Origin: Leucocoprinus leucothites
Lineage: Eukaryota > Basidiomycota > Agaricomycetes > Agaricales > Agaricaceae
Length of the DNA: 64,000 nt
Reading direction: 5' to 3'
NCBI GenBank assembly: GCA_013368445.1
Contig: JAACJO010000005.1
Span: 558,001 to 622,000, forward strand
The position numbers and the translations under genes were made by a program. The notes beneath the pieces were generated by a model. It ran no database searches. It saw nothing but the letters and a program-made list of their open reading frames with translations, and was not told the origin of the DNA. How positions within the stretch are numbered: the stretch's first letter is position 1; every line of letters begins with the position of its first letter. This document shows, piece by piece, positions 21,189 to 33,509 of the stretch.

Positions 21189-23695
21189 TCACGTCGTGGT
21201 TGATTGTTCGTTTTCGCCCTCTTCATCCTGCTTGCTTTTATCCATCTCTTTATACTCGTAACTATCATCCCACCCAACCTCGGTAAGCCATTCCTTATAC
21301 TCTCTAACTTGCTCTTCAGAGGGCCCTTCACAGTTTATCATCTCGATTCGGCCGTATCTATAGGTCCTAGAAAGCCAAAATAGGCTGGTCTTGGGGCCGT
21401 ACCCAACCAAGAAATACCCCCTAATTTGACAATTTTCGGCAACGGGATCCTGTACGGCAACTTAAGTGGGAATCAACCGACATAGGGGAAACAAATATTT
21501 TACGTACAGATTCGAGGGGAAATATAGCGGGCAGAACGGGCTGCCCACCTGTCATGCTTTCCATGTGCGCAATCAGCTCGAGATCAGTCTCGTCGCGCGG
21601 TTCTGTGCGGATGATTGAAGTCGAAGAGTCCTGTGCAAGCACAAACATCTGAGTATCTTGTCCGAAGAGCAAAGCCAGGATAATGGCTCTCACCTGCTTC
21701 CACAACCAACTAGCAAATCTCGGCCAATCAAAAACATGTAGCTTGATATGCCTAAAATCAAACTCGTGAATCTGAGCAAGGAGCTCTGGATCCCTTTTCT
21801 TGACGAAACTACACGTCCTCCAACAAAATACTTCCGAAAAAGTCGCGACCTCTCTGGATATCTCCTTGTTTTCCGGCGACACCCACTTCAGCCCGGGAAG
21901 GTTCCCATGTTCATGGGAGCGGTTGAATTTCAGACCTGGAGATAGATGAACAGCGGGGCCTGAATGAGCCTGGAAAAAACGCACCATCATCGCAGTGGAA
22001 GAGTGCTAGATCGGGTTTGTACCAGTACAGACACGATTTGGCGATTTCGGCGGTTGCTACCTCCTGGTCGATGAAAAATTTTCCAGAGCGGTTGATATCG
22101 AGCAGGTAATCTTCAAATGATGCATGGAAAAAGCGTAGTTGACACTCGGAGGCATTCTCTGGGGCCGGAATCTCGATTACGGAATGAAGTCTTCGTAGGG
22201 AGCGGTAAAAGGTACTTTGGTCGACGTTAAGGAAATTGCAAAGTGCTTGAGCGGAGGAGAGGTAGGGCTCGGTCGGGTAAAGCTTTGGGATACGAATGTA
22301 GTATGATAGAATACGTTTCGTTATGGGAAGAATGTTGTCCGCTATCTCATTGAGTATCTGGGCATAGAGAAAGTCGAGCGCCTCTAAAGGGCTCTTGGCG
22401 CTGTCTCCGGATGTACGACGGAGAAAAGCAAGGATGTTGTCAAGGCGTGCCATGGGATCAGCATAAGTTGAGTCGCCGATGTATTTGAGCACCACGGAGG
22501 CAAATATGAAGAGCCCATAGGCAGCGCGAGAGATTGCAACAATCTGCACCTCTGATGGCCAATCTGCAGGGGTCACGTCCCAAAACCTGGCTTTGATAGT
22601 GGCGAAGCCATCTCGCAAGTACATATCAACGTCTTCCCTTGATGCTGCATCTATGGCGAGCTCCTCACGGCTACAATAAACGGGAAAATCTGTCCTTGAA
22701 AAGACGTATTTGAGATGCGGCTCGGGCCGACTGGTTATAAGCCAAATGATTGGAAGATCTTTCTTGAGCCTGATGACCTCCGCAATCATATTGACAATCT
22801 CGCACTGAGCCTCCTCTCCTTCGCATTCATCCAGACCATCCAAGATGATGACAATAGGCTCTCGAACACTCCAATGCTCTTGAACTTGCATAATCGTGAA
22901 CGGGCCGGTAATTAACCTCTTGAACTGTGCACGGGGCGCTCTTTGGAGTAGCTGGGGGTCGTTCACAAGCTGATCGGTTATCAGGGCTTTGTATTCAGGG
23001 AGGAATACGGCAAGCTGGTATGCAAGGGTGGGAATGACGCATTCTGGATTGTTGTAGTTGTTGGGTCTGGAGAAGAAGAAAGTTGCGCCTAGGCGACCGA
23101 GATCGGAGCAGTATTCGGCAAAAGTTTGGGCGATAGCGGATTTGCCGGTTCCAGCTGGTCCATGGAGCCAAATCAGGCTTGATTGTCGCTTGCTGCCACA
23201 CACCCACTTCTCCAGTGTGCTACTGATTCGCAGCCGTGTTCCCGGATGACATCGGGGCGGAGGGTTTCGTGCGTATGAATCCATTACAGCATCAAGGATT
23301 GTATGGGGTGTAAGGTGCTCTAACACTAAGGAAAGAGAAAATTAGTAATATGTAACTCTGAATTCAGATCGTGAAGCGTACCGGTCTTTCCTGATGAAAG
23401 CATATCATTCACGATCTGATATCGGTTCTCAATCATAGTAGGCTGGTGAATGGTGAAACCATGTGCATGGTTAAAGAAACCAGGCCCCTGGATGGCATTT
23501 CCAGAGCTGCCTGTTTGCCCTAGAAGCACTTTTAGGATCATAGAGGAAGAGTCGCTGTTTCCGCGGATGCTTACCTGCTTGATAACGTCCACGATCGTAG
23601 GGAGGCTCAAGTAAAGTATGCTCCTCTGCCTCTGCCTTTTGCCGAGTACGCTTGAAACGTCCGAAGAACGATTCAACTAGGGTGTCAATAGACAT
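21189..23695 (-). CDS. NACHT NTPase, NLR-like (divergent inverted copy)
   Basis: Six exons (23575-23695, 23382-23519, 21985-23325, 21694-21935, 21508-21648, 21189-21449) give about 747 residues. The first exon codes MSIDTLVESFFGRFKRTR. The second codes the linker with FFNHAHGFTIHQPTMIENR. The large exon carries the NACHT NTPase: Walker A GPAGTGKSAIAQTF, sensor-type FFFSRPNNYNNPE, Walker B IVIILDGLDECEG and ITSRPE. The C-terminal exons carry LPGLKWVSPEN and GYFLVGYG with NCEGPSEEQVREYKEWL. NACHT proteins of the STAND class oligomerise on ligand binding and trigger signalling; in fungi many act in self/non-self recognition. This copy is the most diverged of the set and stands alone between housekeeping genes. 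Trigger and output are unknown. Confidence 0.92.
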
Positions 23696-23904
23696 GCGAG
23701 GATAGATGGTAGGTGACGGGGAGGATTAGAGGAAGTTAACACCAGCGAAACACAGCCTGGAATCACTTCACTATCAGGGCGCTAATCAGGTTGTCACGGG
23801 TCGATAATGGACATACATAATACTTTTTCGTTTATTAATTAGCTTACGAGTGAGAAATGAGTATTCTGGAAAGAAGTAAGACCCTAGCACATCCAACCCG
23901 ATGT

Positions 23905-24652
23905 CTACGTTCCGTCACCGCGCCTCAAGCGGTTGAATTTTGGCAAGGTCTCTTTCAAATAGTCTGCATGTTTCCTACGCAGATCCGCCTCCTGAATCTT
24001 CCCCCTTCCACTCCACGTGCGCCTCTCTGCGGAGGGACCATAGACTACAGTATAGTCCGGGAGTACTTCGTCTTCAGTAGGCACAAGGAGGCATGTTGCA
24101 CCAATTACGCAGTATGAGCCAATACTGACTGTATGGTGTACACGCGCACGAGTGGAGATAGTGTTGGCGTTGCCGATTGAAGGGCATTCAGCCCCTACAG
24201 CGTGTTATTCAATTTCGAACAATGGCCGCGTGCAATGAAACTCACGACATCCAATCTCAAACAAATTATCATCGCCAATTCGCATGGTTTCCTTCTTTCT
24301 AATTCGGATTGAATACGCAAGATTGAGATATATATGAGTATTGCACTGACCGGTTCACAATGATAGCAGCTTCTTCAATTATGCACCCAGAGCCGATGAT
24401 GATGGGTCCAGCAATAGCAAAGATCGTGGCTTTAGGATGTATTATAGTTCCTGCCGACGATTAAGCACAGGCCTGATTTTTGTATGTTTATGAGCCACCA
24501 CGCTACGCACCTGCACCAATTGTGATGTCGCCCTTGAGCTCGACATCCTGACAGACTACGGCTTTGGAGTGTATAGTGAATTTGTCGCGTCTAACTCAAT
24601 TCGTTAGCAAAATTCATGACACAGAAGGAGAGACTCAACACATTGGAGGCAT
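23905..24652 (-). CDS. DCTN6: Dynactin subunit 6 (p27), left-handed beta-helix protein
   Basis: Five exons (24642-24652, 24511-24590, 24351-24450, 24246-24298, 23905-24194) give 177 residues. Dynactin p27 pairs with p25 in the pointed-end complex that links dynein to early endosomes in filamentous fungi. Hexapeptide repeats of the beta-helix are visible (VELKGDITIGAGTIIHPKA, IIIGSGCIIEEAAII, IGDDNLFEIG, VSIGSYCVIGATCLL), followed by the C-terminal helix (RKHADYLKETLPKF). The start MPPI is on an 11-nt exon, chosen because it alone joins in phase. It is divergent from the Tim17-like gene, with the two 5' ends within about 200 bp. Confidence 0.93.
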
Positions 24653-24854
24653 GACAGTGGATAGAGAAGAGAGTGGTGGAAAGTGGCGCGTCCGGCCGAG
24701 TCTGGACTTTGTTCTTGTTTTGCAAAACTTTCCAGAACTGGAAACTTGTAGTTCTTTTGTTGGACACACTCGTCTTCTGCATGGACAAATCTGCGCCATG
24801 GACTGTTCTCCAAGGCACCCTGTCAATATGCAAGTCCGTCTTCCTTGAAAATAG

Positions 24855-25733
24855 AGTGCGCGAGCTCGGACTGACGTCGCTTCAGCTGCACTTAGTGCGA
24901 CAACAACCGGAATTTGGGGAATACTCAAAGGCCATGAACATTATGGTTTTCTAGCTGGCGCAGCTGCTCTGAACAGCGGCATGACGGCCGCGGCTTTCTT
25001 CAGTAAGCCCGTTTTGGCACCTTGGCTTATCATTTGCTGACCTTCGTCTTAGCAATGCGCGAGTATATCATTAGTCCAATCCTCGTGCATACGTTGCCTT
25101 TAGACCAGTACGAGAGACGGCGGCACGAGCTCGGAATCAGTCGGGCCTCACAAGAAACTGATAACTTACTTGCTTCTACTTCTGGCCCTCAGTTTTCGTC
25201 GATGAGAAGCCAGAAAGTTTTGGACAGTGCTCTGAGTGGGATGGCAGCAGGTGGCTTGCTGCGTGGACTGAGATGTACGTCTCTTACTATACTTTGCAGA
25301 AGATGAGAGTTGAACGCTGATACTTCTGAAAGCTGGTCCCAAAGCAGCGGTGTCTGGTGCAATCACTGTTGGAGCCGCTGCCACACTTCTGCAACTGGGA
25401 TTCAACGAGTTCACAGTTCAACGTCTCAAGTTGATTTCTCGTCAACGTTCACCGGAAGGTGGTATAATTTCTACCACTCCCCAGTCTGGTCTTACTTTAA
25501 GAAGCCCGCTGGCAATTGAACAAGGACCAACACCAGGGGGGTCGCCAACTCCAGAGCAAGAACCAACATCATGGAAAACAAAGGCGCTATCTCTCCTGGG
25601 CATCAAAAAACTGTCCGAAGACGAATATTTGCAGAGGTTGAAGCTCCAGAGAGAAAACCACCTGTTGCGGATAGCAGAACTTGAGCGGAAGTTGGAGGAA
25701 GAGAAGGCGAAAGATAATGCAAGTGGCGTCTGA
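24855..25733 (+). CDS. Tim17/Tim22-superfamily-like membrane protein (first exon not resolved)
   Basis: Three exons are clear (24855-25002, 25053-25274, 25333-25733), coding 256 residues plus stop. Hydrophobic Gly/Ala-rich helices with small-residue spacing fit the Tim17/22/23 fold: TTTGIWGILKGHEHYGFLAG, AAALNSGMTAAAFF, LSGMAAGGLLRGLR and VSGAITVGAAATLLQLGF. A C-terminal charged coiled coil follows (LRIAELERKLEEEKAK). Mitochondrial inner-membrane or protein-import association is inferred from this resemblance only. The first visible exon starts in phase after a TAG acceptor and has no in-frame ATG. A start exon must lie in 24653-24821, but no donor gives an intron longer than about 35 nt with a plausible peptide. 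Confidence 0.65.
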
Positions 25734-25876
25734 CGTATACCACATGTTAATTACTTGCTCCGATAGATTGCCCCCAGGTACACCTAAGTTACATGCGCAG
25801 ATATACAATAGCTTTTAATGACCTACAACTCATCAACGAATGGTAGTATCACTAATTTCTGCACCTCTTTCTTGAA

Positions 25877-27339
25877 TTAACCCAATTTCCAAATGTCAAT
25901 CACTCCCTTTCCAGTCTCATCAAATCCTCCCACAACAAGACGTTTTTCATCGACGACCAGGGCATTGACTTTGATCATGGTTTCGCATTGATGATGCCAG
26001 ATGGCTTGGTAAATGACGTTACCACCGTCACTGCTATAAAACAAGTTGAAATGCGTAAGCGCGCCCTTCAAGGTGGAAACCGTTAGCCGTGAAGGGCTAT
26101 GGAAAGCGCTAATTGACGAATATTATCAGTCAACACAGGTTCATACCAAGGTCTCACTGGAATTACTCACACAGCGACGATGGGTGCCTCGGCAATCGAG
26201 ACAACAGAAGCTTGCTCAAGGTCAAGGCCTCCCCACTTTGTTTTCTTTCTACTTTTGGATGCGGAAGGTGTCTTTCCACCACCAAAGCCAAGCCACAATT
26301 TTCCGTCTGCGGTCCCTGCAGCGACAATCCCATTTGGGGCAACAGATAGGGACATGATGAAAGGAGGAGACATAGATACTTTGCCATCTTGTGTCGAGAG
26401 TGCGGCTATTTGATGGATCGCGTCTGTCAAGCGAACGAGTAGTAGAATCAAGTCGATGAGAACGAACCGAGATTTTGTTTTGAGAGAACTTCGTCCTTGA
26501 CGACGTCCGTATGCAAAAGTGTAGCATCGCAGCCTCCGGTTACGAGTTCTCGCGGACGTTCAGGTATCCATTCGACTGATCCACACATCTATTATGCACA
26601 ATGGCAAAGTACTCAATATTAGAGCTGGTTGTAGTAAAGGTTCAGGCTCACAACATCGTGTTTCGTTTTGAGCTTCGTGACCGCCCTTGTGCTCAGGTCA
26701 ACAACTCCGACAGAGCCAGAATCAGTACCATACGCCAAATGTGTCTTCTCCCAGTTGAGAGCGAGCTATCTAAGATTTGTCAATCTTCTTCCTAGGAACA
26801 TGGATGGCAAGACGCACATCTTCAATTTCATCTTCGTTCTCATCAGCCGGAATAACATCAACAAAGTCCAGAGCATCATCGTACGTCTGGATCAATTTTG
26901 GGGTATCCATTAGAAATCTAAAGATCTAGAAATGAACAGCATGGTTTAGTCACCTCAGGAACTGAATGTTTGGACAAGAAAAACCTTGACACACCTGCTT
27001 CCCGGAAGCAATCCACGCGTCTCTGAATTCCGATCCAGGTCGTTTGACACAAACGATGGAAGAGACCATGCTTCCATTTCCCTTGACGGCTCTAAGTACC
27101 TTGAACGAGGAGAGATCATATACCCTCAAATCGCCATTATCTATCCGAGGATCCCTAGGCAAGTAGCGGGATGCAAAAGCTCAACAGATCGCACCTGAGC
27201 CAGCGTAGAGATGCCCCGCATGACCGAAAGCGAGAGCAGTGATTTGCCAGGTACTCGGTGTGGTCAACGAATGAAGCAACACGAAGGAGGCCTCAGGATG
27301 AGGTGCAACCAACGTAGTTTGGCCCAGGTCGGATGACAT
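25877..27339 (-). CDS. WD40-repeat protein, WDR53-like
   Basis: Seven exons (27195-27339, 26995-27140, 26818-26925, 26652-26765, 26468-26588, 26171-26423, 25877-26108) give 372 residues. WD-type blades are recognisable: LAFGHAGHLYAGSDNGDLRVYD, LALNWEKTHLAYGTDSGSVGV, VEWIPERPRELVTGGCDATL, LSVAPNGIVAAGTADGKLWL and the last VNALVVDEKRLVVGG ending VIDIWKLG. Layout and length fit the small WDR53-type beta-propellers (in animals a possible cullin-4 substrate receptor). The assignment is by resemblance and not certain. An upstream in-frame ATG exists at 27381. The 5' end lies only about 150 bp from the 3' end of UTP21. Confidence 0.8.
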
Positions 27340-27490
27340 GACGGTGGGGGTAAGAAGAGTCTCGATCAATATTTTCGGCAATCACTCTGAGGTTCTACGA
27401 TGCCGACACATTCTAAAGTGCTTGATCTCAGGCCCCCAGATGTGTACAAGTAGAGAGGGTAGTAACCAACAAGGACAAGAACGTATGAAG

Positions 27491-30400
27491 TTACAGCGTA
27501 TCCCTAACGAAACCTAACGTTCCTAACGAGGATGAAATCAACTCCAACAACCGCCGACTCTCCGTTCTCTGCATTTCCTCCAGCTCCTCCAACCCCTTCT
27601 TAAGCTCTTCGTTGGTGATCAAGACGTCTGCATGTAGCCGTAAAAACACGTTCATGAGTGCCTCTATTGCCTCAAAATCGCGATGTGTCGCGAGTCTTCG
27701 GGTAAGTGCATGCATAAACGTGTTGAGGTTCTGCAGTGTGGTTAGGGATCGTAATTCGAGTTCTAGTGCTGCGGGTTGCAGCATTTTGGCTTGATGGAAA
27801 AATCCTTCGTCTGCAAACAATCCCTCAGATACACAACCGAAATCACGGTAATCGCAAAACCAGCACTCACAATCACCCTCAGGATCTTCCTCCATCAATG
27901 TTTTGACAAACGCGCTCTCGGCGCTCGAAGCAGCTTTGTCTAGTCTACGAGTTGGCTTGTTTGTTTCTTTTGGTTGCTTCTCAGCGATAGCAAAGCGTGC
28001 ATCCACTCCAGGTAATGTGGGCAAAAAGAAAGGGGCTTTCTCAACCGGTTTTGGTGGTTCTTTTGGTTTATTCCGTTGTTGTATCACCTCCAGATTGAGA
28101 AGCGTCTGCCACCTCGAGCGTGGTAGGAGAGTCAATGTGATGAGCTCCCCGTCCAATTGTGGTGGAGTTGAGAAGACATCTTGCGGCGTGTCCTGTACGG
28201 TCAAATCCGAAAGTGCCTCCAAGGCTGTTCGGGAGAATAAGTCCCTAGTTCATGGATATATGGGCCATAGAAGCGCTTACCGTTGTCCTCAGCAGTGCCC
28301 TGCATAGACGGTAACGAGACATCTCGGATATCCCCTTCCGTGATGCCTTGGAAAGGGACATTCGCATATTGGGCTCGATTTGCCCTAGAGTCATGGTGTA
28401 AGAGTCGTAGCAGTACCGAGGGTTTGGGATCGCTCACCAAAGAAAAACCCCAACATTGTCAACATGTGCAGTTGCCAAAAAGTCACTCATAGGTGAGAAT
28501 GTCACGCTCGTTGCAACACTTGATGTTTTAAATGCGTCGATCAGCCGCCCAGTTGGAAGATCAAATGTTCGAATAATCGAGTCCAACGAGGAAACAATTA
28601 ACCACCGAGCATCCGCAGAAAAGGTCTACCGATACATAAATGAGCGACAGGGGTTGAATTACTATAGTAAAATGGTACCGCTCACCATATCTAAAACGCG
28701 TCCTCGGAAACCACCCAGTTCTCTGACTATTCGTCGTGTCTCAATGTCCACTACTCGGACAACCATGTCATCGCATATGATGGCTAGCAGCCCACTATCC
28801 CGGTGCAGTTGTATCGAAACCGTCGCTGACGGTAACACGAGAGTATGCTCCAGTTTTGTTGTTTGGAAATCAAAGAACTAAATTGGAGACGAGCGCCGTG
28901 TAAGCCAAAACGGAAGGCAAAACAGCGTAAACAATACTGACATTGAGCGTTCCGTCGAGAGTGCTAGCAATGACCACCCGATTTAGGGGATCCGTGGCGA
29001 TACCGGTGATGCTACGTTCCCTCTTTTTAGCCCCATTTCGCAATCTAGATACTGCCTCTGGTGGACATGGCCCAACATCATAAGACTTGCGCTTAATGCC
29101 AGATTGCATGTTCCACATATGTATTTGACCTGTGGACGAGCCAGCAAGACCAAAGTTGCCGCATGCAGTCACACAGACGTCCTATTAAGAGAGCTGAGTG
29201 AGAGCTCTCTTGGAAATGTATTTCACGACCCTTACCTTCACTGAACCGACGGGGCTCCGTTCTTTCCCTTTGCCCTTTCCAGGTTCTACAAAACCAAAGG
29301 TGTGCTTGCCAAGTCGTTTGTTTAGCATTGTCCAGGAACGTGCAAAGGTTTCATCGGTGTGGGAGGTGATGATATCATCCCAGTCTTTATACCGTGTGGT
29401 CGAGTACGAGATAGAGTGAGCTGGAGGAAATTTGAGGGAAGCAACTGGTATCGAAAGGGAAGTTGCTTTCTTTGCCAAGGAACCTGATCGTCTTCTTAGC
29501 ATGAAGAAAGGAAAGGATTTGACAGGCCTACCTTGCGAGAGCTCAAATGATCTAGAGTCCCGTACAACAGAAGTGCACCTCAAGCTGCGATCTCTTGAAG
29601 CTGTGAGCAGTTGCTTCCCATCGTCACCGTAATAACGGATGAGATGAGGAGGCGCATGATGACCAGAACGGAATTTGAGTAGCCTTGGAGGAGATGTTGG
29701 GGAATCGAAAAGCCATTGCTGCGTATGTTTATCAGATATGGCTTCTCAAAATGTAAAAAGGACCTACCTTGACGCTGTTGTCCTCCCCGGACGTCACTAA
29801 AACTGGTTGACCAGGAACCCACTCAAGAGCAGTCACGGCGCCATCGTGTGCTCCGCGCACCATGTGCAGCAACCGACCGCCGTTGTTGAGATCCCACAAT
29901 GCTATATGACCTGCAGAAGACGCAGAAGCGAGGATTGGCTGGCCATCTAGAACAAGCAAGCTTGAGTAGGCCGTATGATGAAAGCTAGGAGCTTGCATAC
30001 CATTCCTGAAACCAAGGGCTCGAATTCCACCGTCCATGAACATTCTCATCAACCGCTCGTCAAGTCGCACATCATACACTGAGATTTCTCCAGACGTAAA
30101 ACCAATGCCCACGACATCAATTGCTGGTGACTGGACGAGGGCACTGATAGCGCACCCTAGAGCAGGGTTTGTAGGGGAGTAGTCCGGTGACGATGTGAGC
30201 TTGGATAGAGAGAACTTATATATACAAGTCCTGACCAGGCTTGTGTTATGTGTAGAATTTCAGCTAATTCGAAAGCTCTTACCTTGTTTTGATATTCCAG
30301 AGCTGCAAAGCACCTTGACTACTCGCAACAAGCACTTTGTTAACGTAGGTCGCAGGATGAAGGACAGACGTTGCAGTGAATTCGCGTTCAAACTGTATAG

Positions 30401-31058
30401 TGGACTCCAGCTCTATATTTTATCAATAGACTGCGAGTCAAATATGCTAAATGGACCCACCGCCGTCCATTGTACTCCAAATCAGCATTCGTTGCCCATC
30501 TTCTGTGAGGGCAAGGAGGGACGAGCCAAAAATCGTGATATGTGACAGGGGAGTATCCAAGGGATTTGTGAAAGTGGCAACCTCGGGTTTGTTATTGAAT
30601 GCAGAGAAAGGGCCGAGCAGGAAGAAAAACGCACTGGTTTTCCCCGAAGGTATTTGATCGCATTAGCTCCAGAGGCTGCCCAGACCGCATCACCATCGAG
30701 TGCCAGACTTGAGATTTGCTCCTGTATATCAGGCCCTACCATAAATTCTCAGAGCATATTCAATGAAGAAAGGACTCGTGAACTCACCAACGAAAAGCAA
30801 GGTCATCTTTCCTCCTTCCCATAACGCCCAGGCTTTCCCCAAGCAAGTCAGGATGTGTATTCTAGGCCCATCAGTGGCACCTTTGAAAGATCTTGTTTGC
30901 AGTGCGAACGGAATATGATTGGTGATGAGCCCGAGAGCTCTGAAAGGCGCGAAAAGTCGTGGCTCTTGGGATTTATGAATAGATATGGATTTATCTTGTC
31001 GCTGACGTTTTCGGGGTGGTGGGCTTGTCGGATCAACGCTCATGTCTTCGTCAGTCAT
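27491..31058 (-). CDS. UTP21: UTP21 (WDR36), SSU-processome WD40 protein
   Basis: Thirteen exons (30788-31058, 30635-30735, 30461-30581, 30412-30283, 30001-30230, 29768-29946, 29532-29718, 29236-29483, 28942-29181, 28686-28877, 28438-28625, 28281-28384, 27491-28224) give 974 residues. Utp21 is part of the UTP-B complex in the nucleolus and is needed for 18S rRNA processing. After a basic MTDEDMSVDP...RKRQRQ start come two WD40 propellers (for example ASASSAGHIALWDLNNGG, ALEWVPGQPVLVTSGEDNSV, LLTASRDRSLR, LIVSSLDSIIRTFDLPTGRL). The C-terminal Utp21 domain follows (WQTLLNLEVIQQRNKPKEPP, FMHALTRRLATHRDFEAIEA, ending FVRDTL). Every junction is GT-AG and in phase. PNO1, in the same pathway, is also in the window. 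Confidence 0.95.
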
Positions 31059-31982
31059 AGTGCAGTGCTGCTTGCGACCTGGTGTACCGCCGACGACCAA
31101 GAACTCTACTGTTTGCGATCCTCTTCATAAGTGTCGATCAATCAAAATCCTTTTTTTGTAAACACGTGATCGGTAGCATCAAGTCGCCGGTCAGAAAGGG
31201 AACGGTTTCTCACTCCATAACCCTTCGTTATCAAGGTCCCGTCAGCCATGTCAGCGCCTCTCTGTCCAATTACATCAATCTATCTACAAGTCAAGGCTTA
31301 TTCTCCCTGCATGGCAATCCTTTTCTAGCAGAACTATCAGTTGTCGCAGCAACCGTCAATCACTTACGGCGCTGAATACGAGACTTGAATTTCTGCTGTC
31401 ACTGAGGCTCTGCCTGCCTTCCAGTGCTTCGGCTCAACAGGCTATTGCTGAAACAGCTTGGGTCCGGGACCAAGCCACCGAATCAAGGGATGTATGAAGA
31501 TTATGGCCAATATGACACTACTTTCACTGGGTACTCCTTCTTACGCCCACGGTGGATTTTCTGACTAGCCTTACCTCCCTGTCCGTGCAGCACCAAACCG
31601 ATGGAAAGGGGCAATTATATATCGTCATGAGAGCTATTGGTTACGGATATTCGCTGCTAAATCTGAAAACGGGCCATACCCCGTTACACTCGATGTCCGA
31701 TCCAGATATAACCTTACGCCGGCGAATATATCGCGCCCAATGTCTCCTGGATTCGTCTAAGTATAGAGCTTCGACTCCCCTCAACTGAATGTTTATCAGA
31801 GTGATCGATGATCGCCCGCGCTCGTATTTAAATCATGTCAATCCAAGGTCCCCAATCTCTTGGTGTAGTGCTTTCTTTCTTTCTTTCTATCTTTCTTCAC
31901 GGGCCCGGCGCTCCTTCGTTCGCTCTGTTAGACCCCATTCTATACTTTTCCTTCATTTCTTAAAACATTTTTTAATTCTTCA
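31059..31982. other. Intergenic, 924 bp, between divergent genes
   Basis: Shared upstream region of UTP21 (minus) and the secreted repeat protein (plus). No exon with a recognisable product was found. Core-promoter-like elements next to the plus-strand gene are listed separately. Confidence 0.45.
31825..31898 (+). promoter_or_regulatory. Candidate core promoter: TATTTAAA plus pyrimidine tract
   Basis: TATTTAAA at 31825-31832 is followed by a CTTT-repeat pyrimidine tract at 31871-31898, about 85 bp before the start codon at 31983. TATA-like boxes followed by CT-rich tracts are common just upstream of transcription starts in strongly expressed fungal genes. Confidence 0.5.
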
Positions 31983-33509
31983 ATGAAACTCTCTACGACT
32001 TTCTTCGCTCTGTCACTGGCGCTGAATGCGCTTGCCACGCCGCTCGGAAGCCATGCCATCTTCCGTAGACATACCGGTATCCCTGCGAGAAATGCACGAC
32101 GATACATTCTGCAAAGGTATGGTTTTGATCTGGCACTCGACTTGCTTGCTCAATCAAAACGTGACATAGCCGCACAGATGCGCCTCCCGCTTGCATCGCT
32201 AAAGCTTCTACAGCTTCAAATGGCACTGACGTCCCAGATTTCTCCAACTCTACCGTCACAGACCCGACAGCGACCGATGTTCCAACGAATAGCACCACCT
32301 CTGATGGCACTTTGGGGACTGTCGACCCCACTGGAAACTCTACCGACACGTCTGTTATTGATAGTACTGGCAATTCCACCGACACGTCCGCTATCGATAA
32401 CACTGGAAATTCCACCGACACCTCCACTATTGATAGTACTGGAAATTCCACCGATACCTCCAGTGTCGACCTAACTGGCACTGGCGATAATTCAACCGTG
32501 CCAGACACTTCCAACTCTACAGACACCAATACTGCCCGCCGCCGCCGTTCTTTCATTCACACTTCCAGCGGTGTCACGACAGAGACAACAACAGAAACTC
32601 TGGACATTGTTGATTTAGCCTTCGAATGGCAAAATCTCTGCCTTCTCAGTGGGGGAGATATCTTCGTTGATGATTCCCCTTGTGTCGAGCTTGCGGGAAC
32701 CGATGGTTTCAACGCTCTGCTTTCAGATGCCGATCCCTGTTCCCAACAGACCTTTGCGGATTCCATCATCACATTCGCAAAGTCCCCAGGGATTGTCAAC
32801 AAAGATGCTTTGATCGCCTTTGCCCTCGAATACAGGCGTCACCCTAGGACCGCAGTGAGCATCCTCGGCGTTGTTCCTTCAAGTCTCTATTGCATGCAGG
32901 CACCAATCAACTCGGAATTGAGTGGCATTGTCAATGCTCAACCAGATGGTGTCAACCCGGGACTTTTTGGTTCTCCTAATGACCCTATGGTCCCATTCGG
33001 CTCTGGTACGTCCTCAACCTCCGCATCAACTAACCTTGCGACTAAAATACTTTCCAGAGGGAACATGTCCTTTTGGTACCACTGCAGATGTTTCGACTTG
33101 CTCCTGTATCCCGGACTCTACTGATGATAGTAGTGTCAGTGCTCTGGGCGATGGGAGTACCGATAACTCGACTGTCACCGACCCACTCGCCGCCACCTCT
33201 ACCGATGACTCGACTATCACCGACCCTTCTGCAACTGCTTCTGCAAGCGACTCAACCGTTACTGATCCATCTATTTCTGCTTCCGCGGACGCTTCTACTG
33301 CCACGGATGCGGCGACTTCGACTGACGACCCCATCGCGACTGATAGTGCAGTCTCGGATGCTGCCGCTCCCACCGACTCTGCAACTGCAGTTGACAGCAA
33401 CGCCACCGACGCCACCCCGACTGCAATCGACGGCTCTGCTCCCCCTGCTGTTACAGGCGCTATCTCGGGGAACGTCAACGATCCCAATGGGCGCCGCAGC
33501 CTGAAATAG
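31983..33509 (+). CDS. Secreted Ser/Thr/Asn-rich protein with tandem repeats and a Cys-containing core domain
   Basis: Three exons (31983-32116, 32170-33005, 33058-33509) give 473 residues. A signal peptide (MKLSTTFFALSLALNALATP) is followed by a Ser/Thr-rich part with about five 12-residue repeats (consensus xIDSTGNSTDTS, 32321-32497), each carrying an N-glycosylation site (NST). A dibasic RRRRS site precedes a conserved-looking core: LAFEWQNLCLLSGGDIFVDD, PCVELAGTDGFNALLSDADP, GVVPSSLYCMQAPINSEL and GTCPFGTTADVSTCSC. The end is again Ser/Thr/Asp-rich without a GPI-type hydrophobic tail. I believe similar core domains occur in other agaricomycete secreted proteins, but know of no function. 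A cell-wall or matrix role is inferred. Confidence 0.85.
32321..32497 (+). repeat. Coding tandem repeat, 36-nt unit (12 residues), about 5 copies
   Basis: Within the secreted protein gene the unit ATID-STGNSTDTS-like repeats five times. The first copies are near identical and the last (SVDLTGTGDNST) is diverged. Codons differ between copies (GAC/GAT, ACG/ACC), so the array is not brand new. Copy number may vary between strains, as is usual for such surface-protein repeats. Confidence 0.8.
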
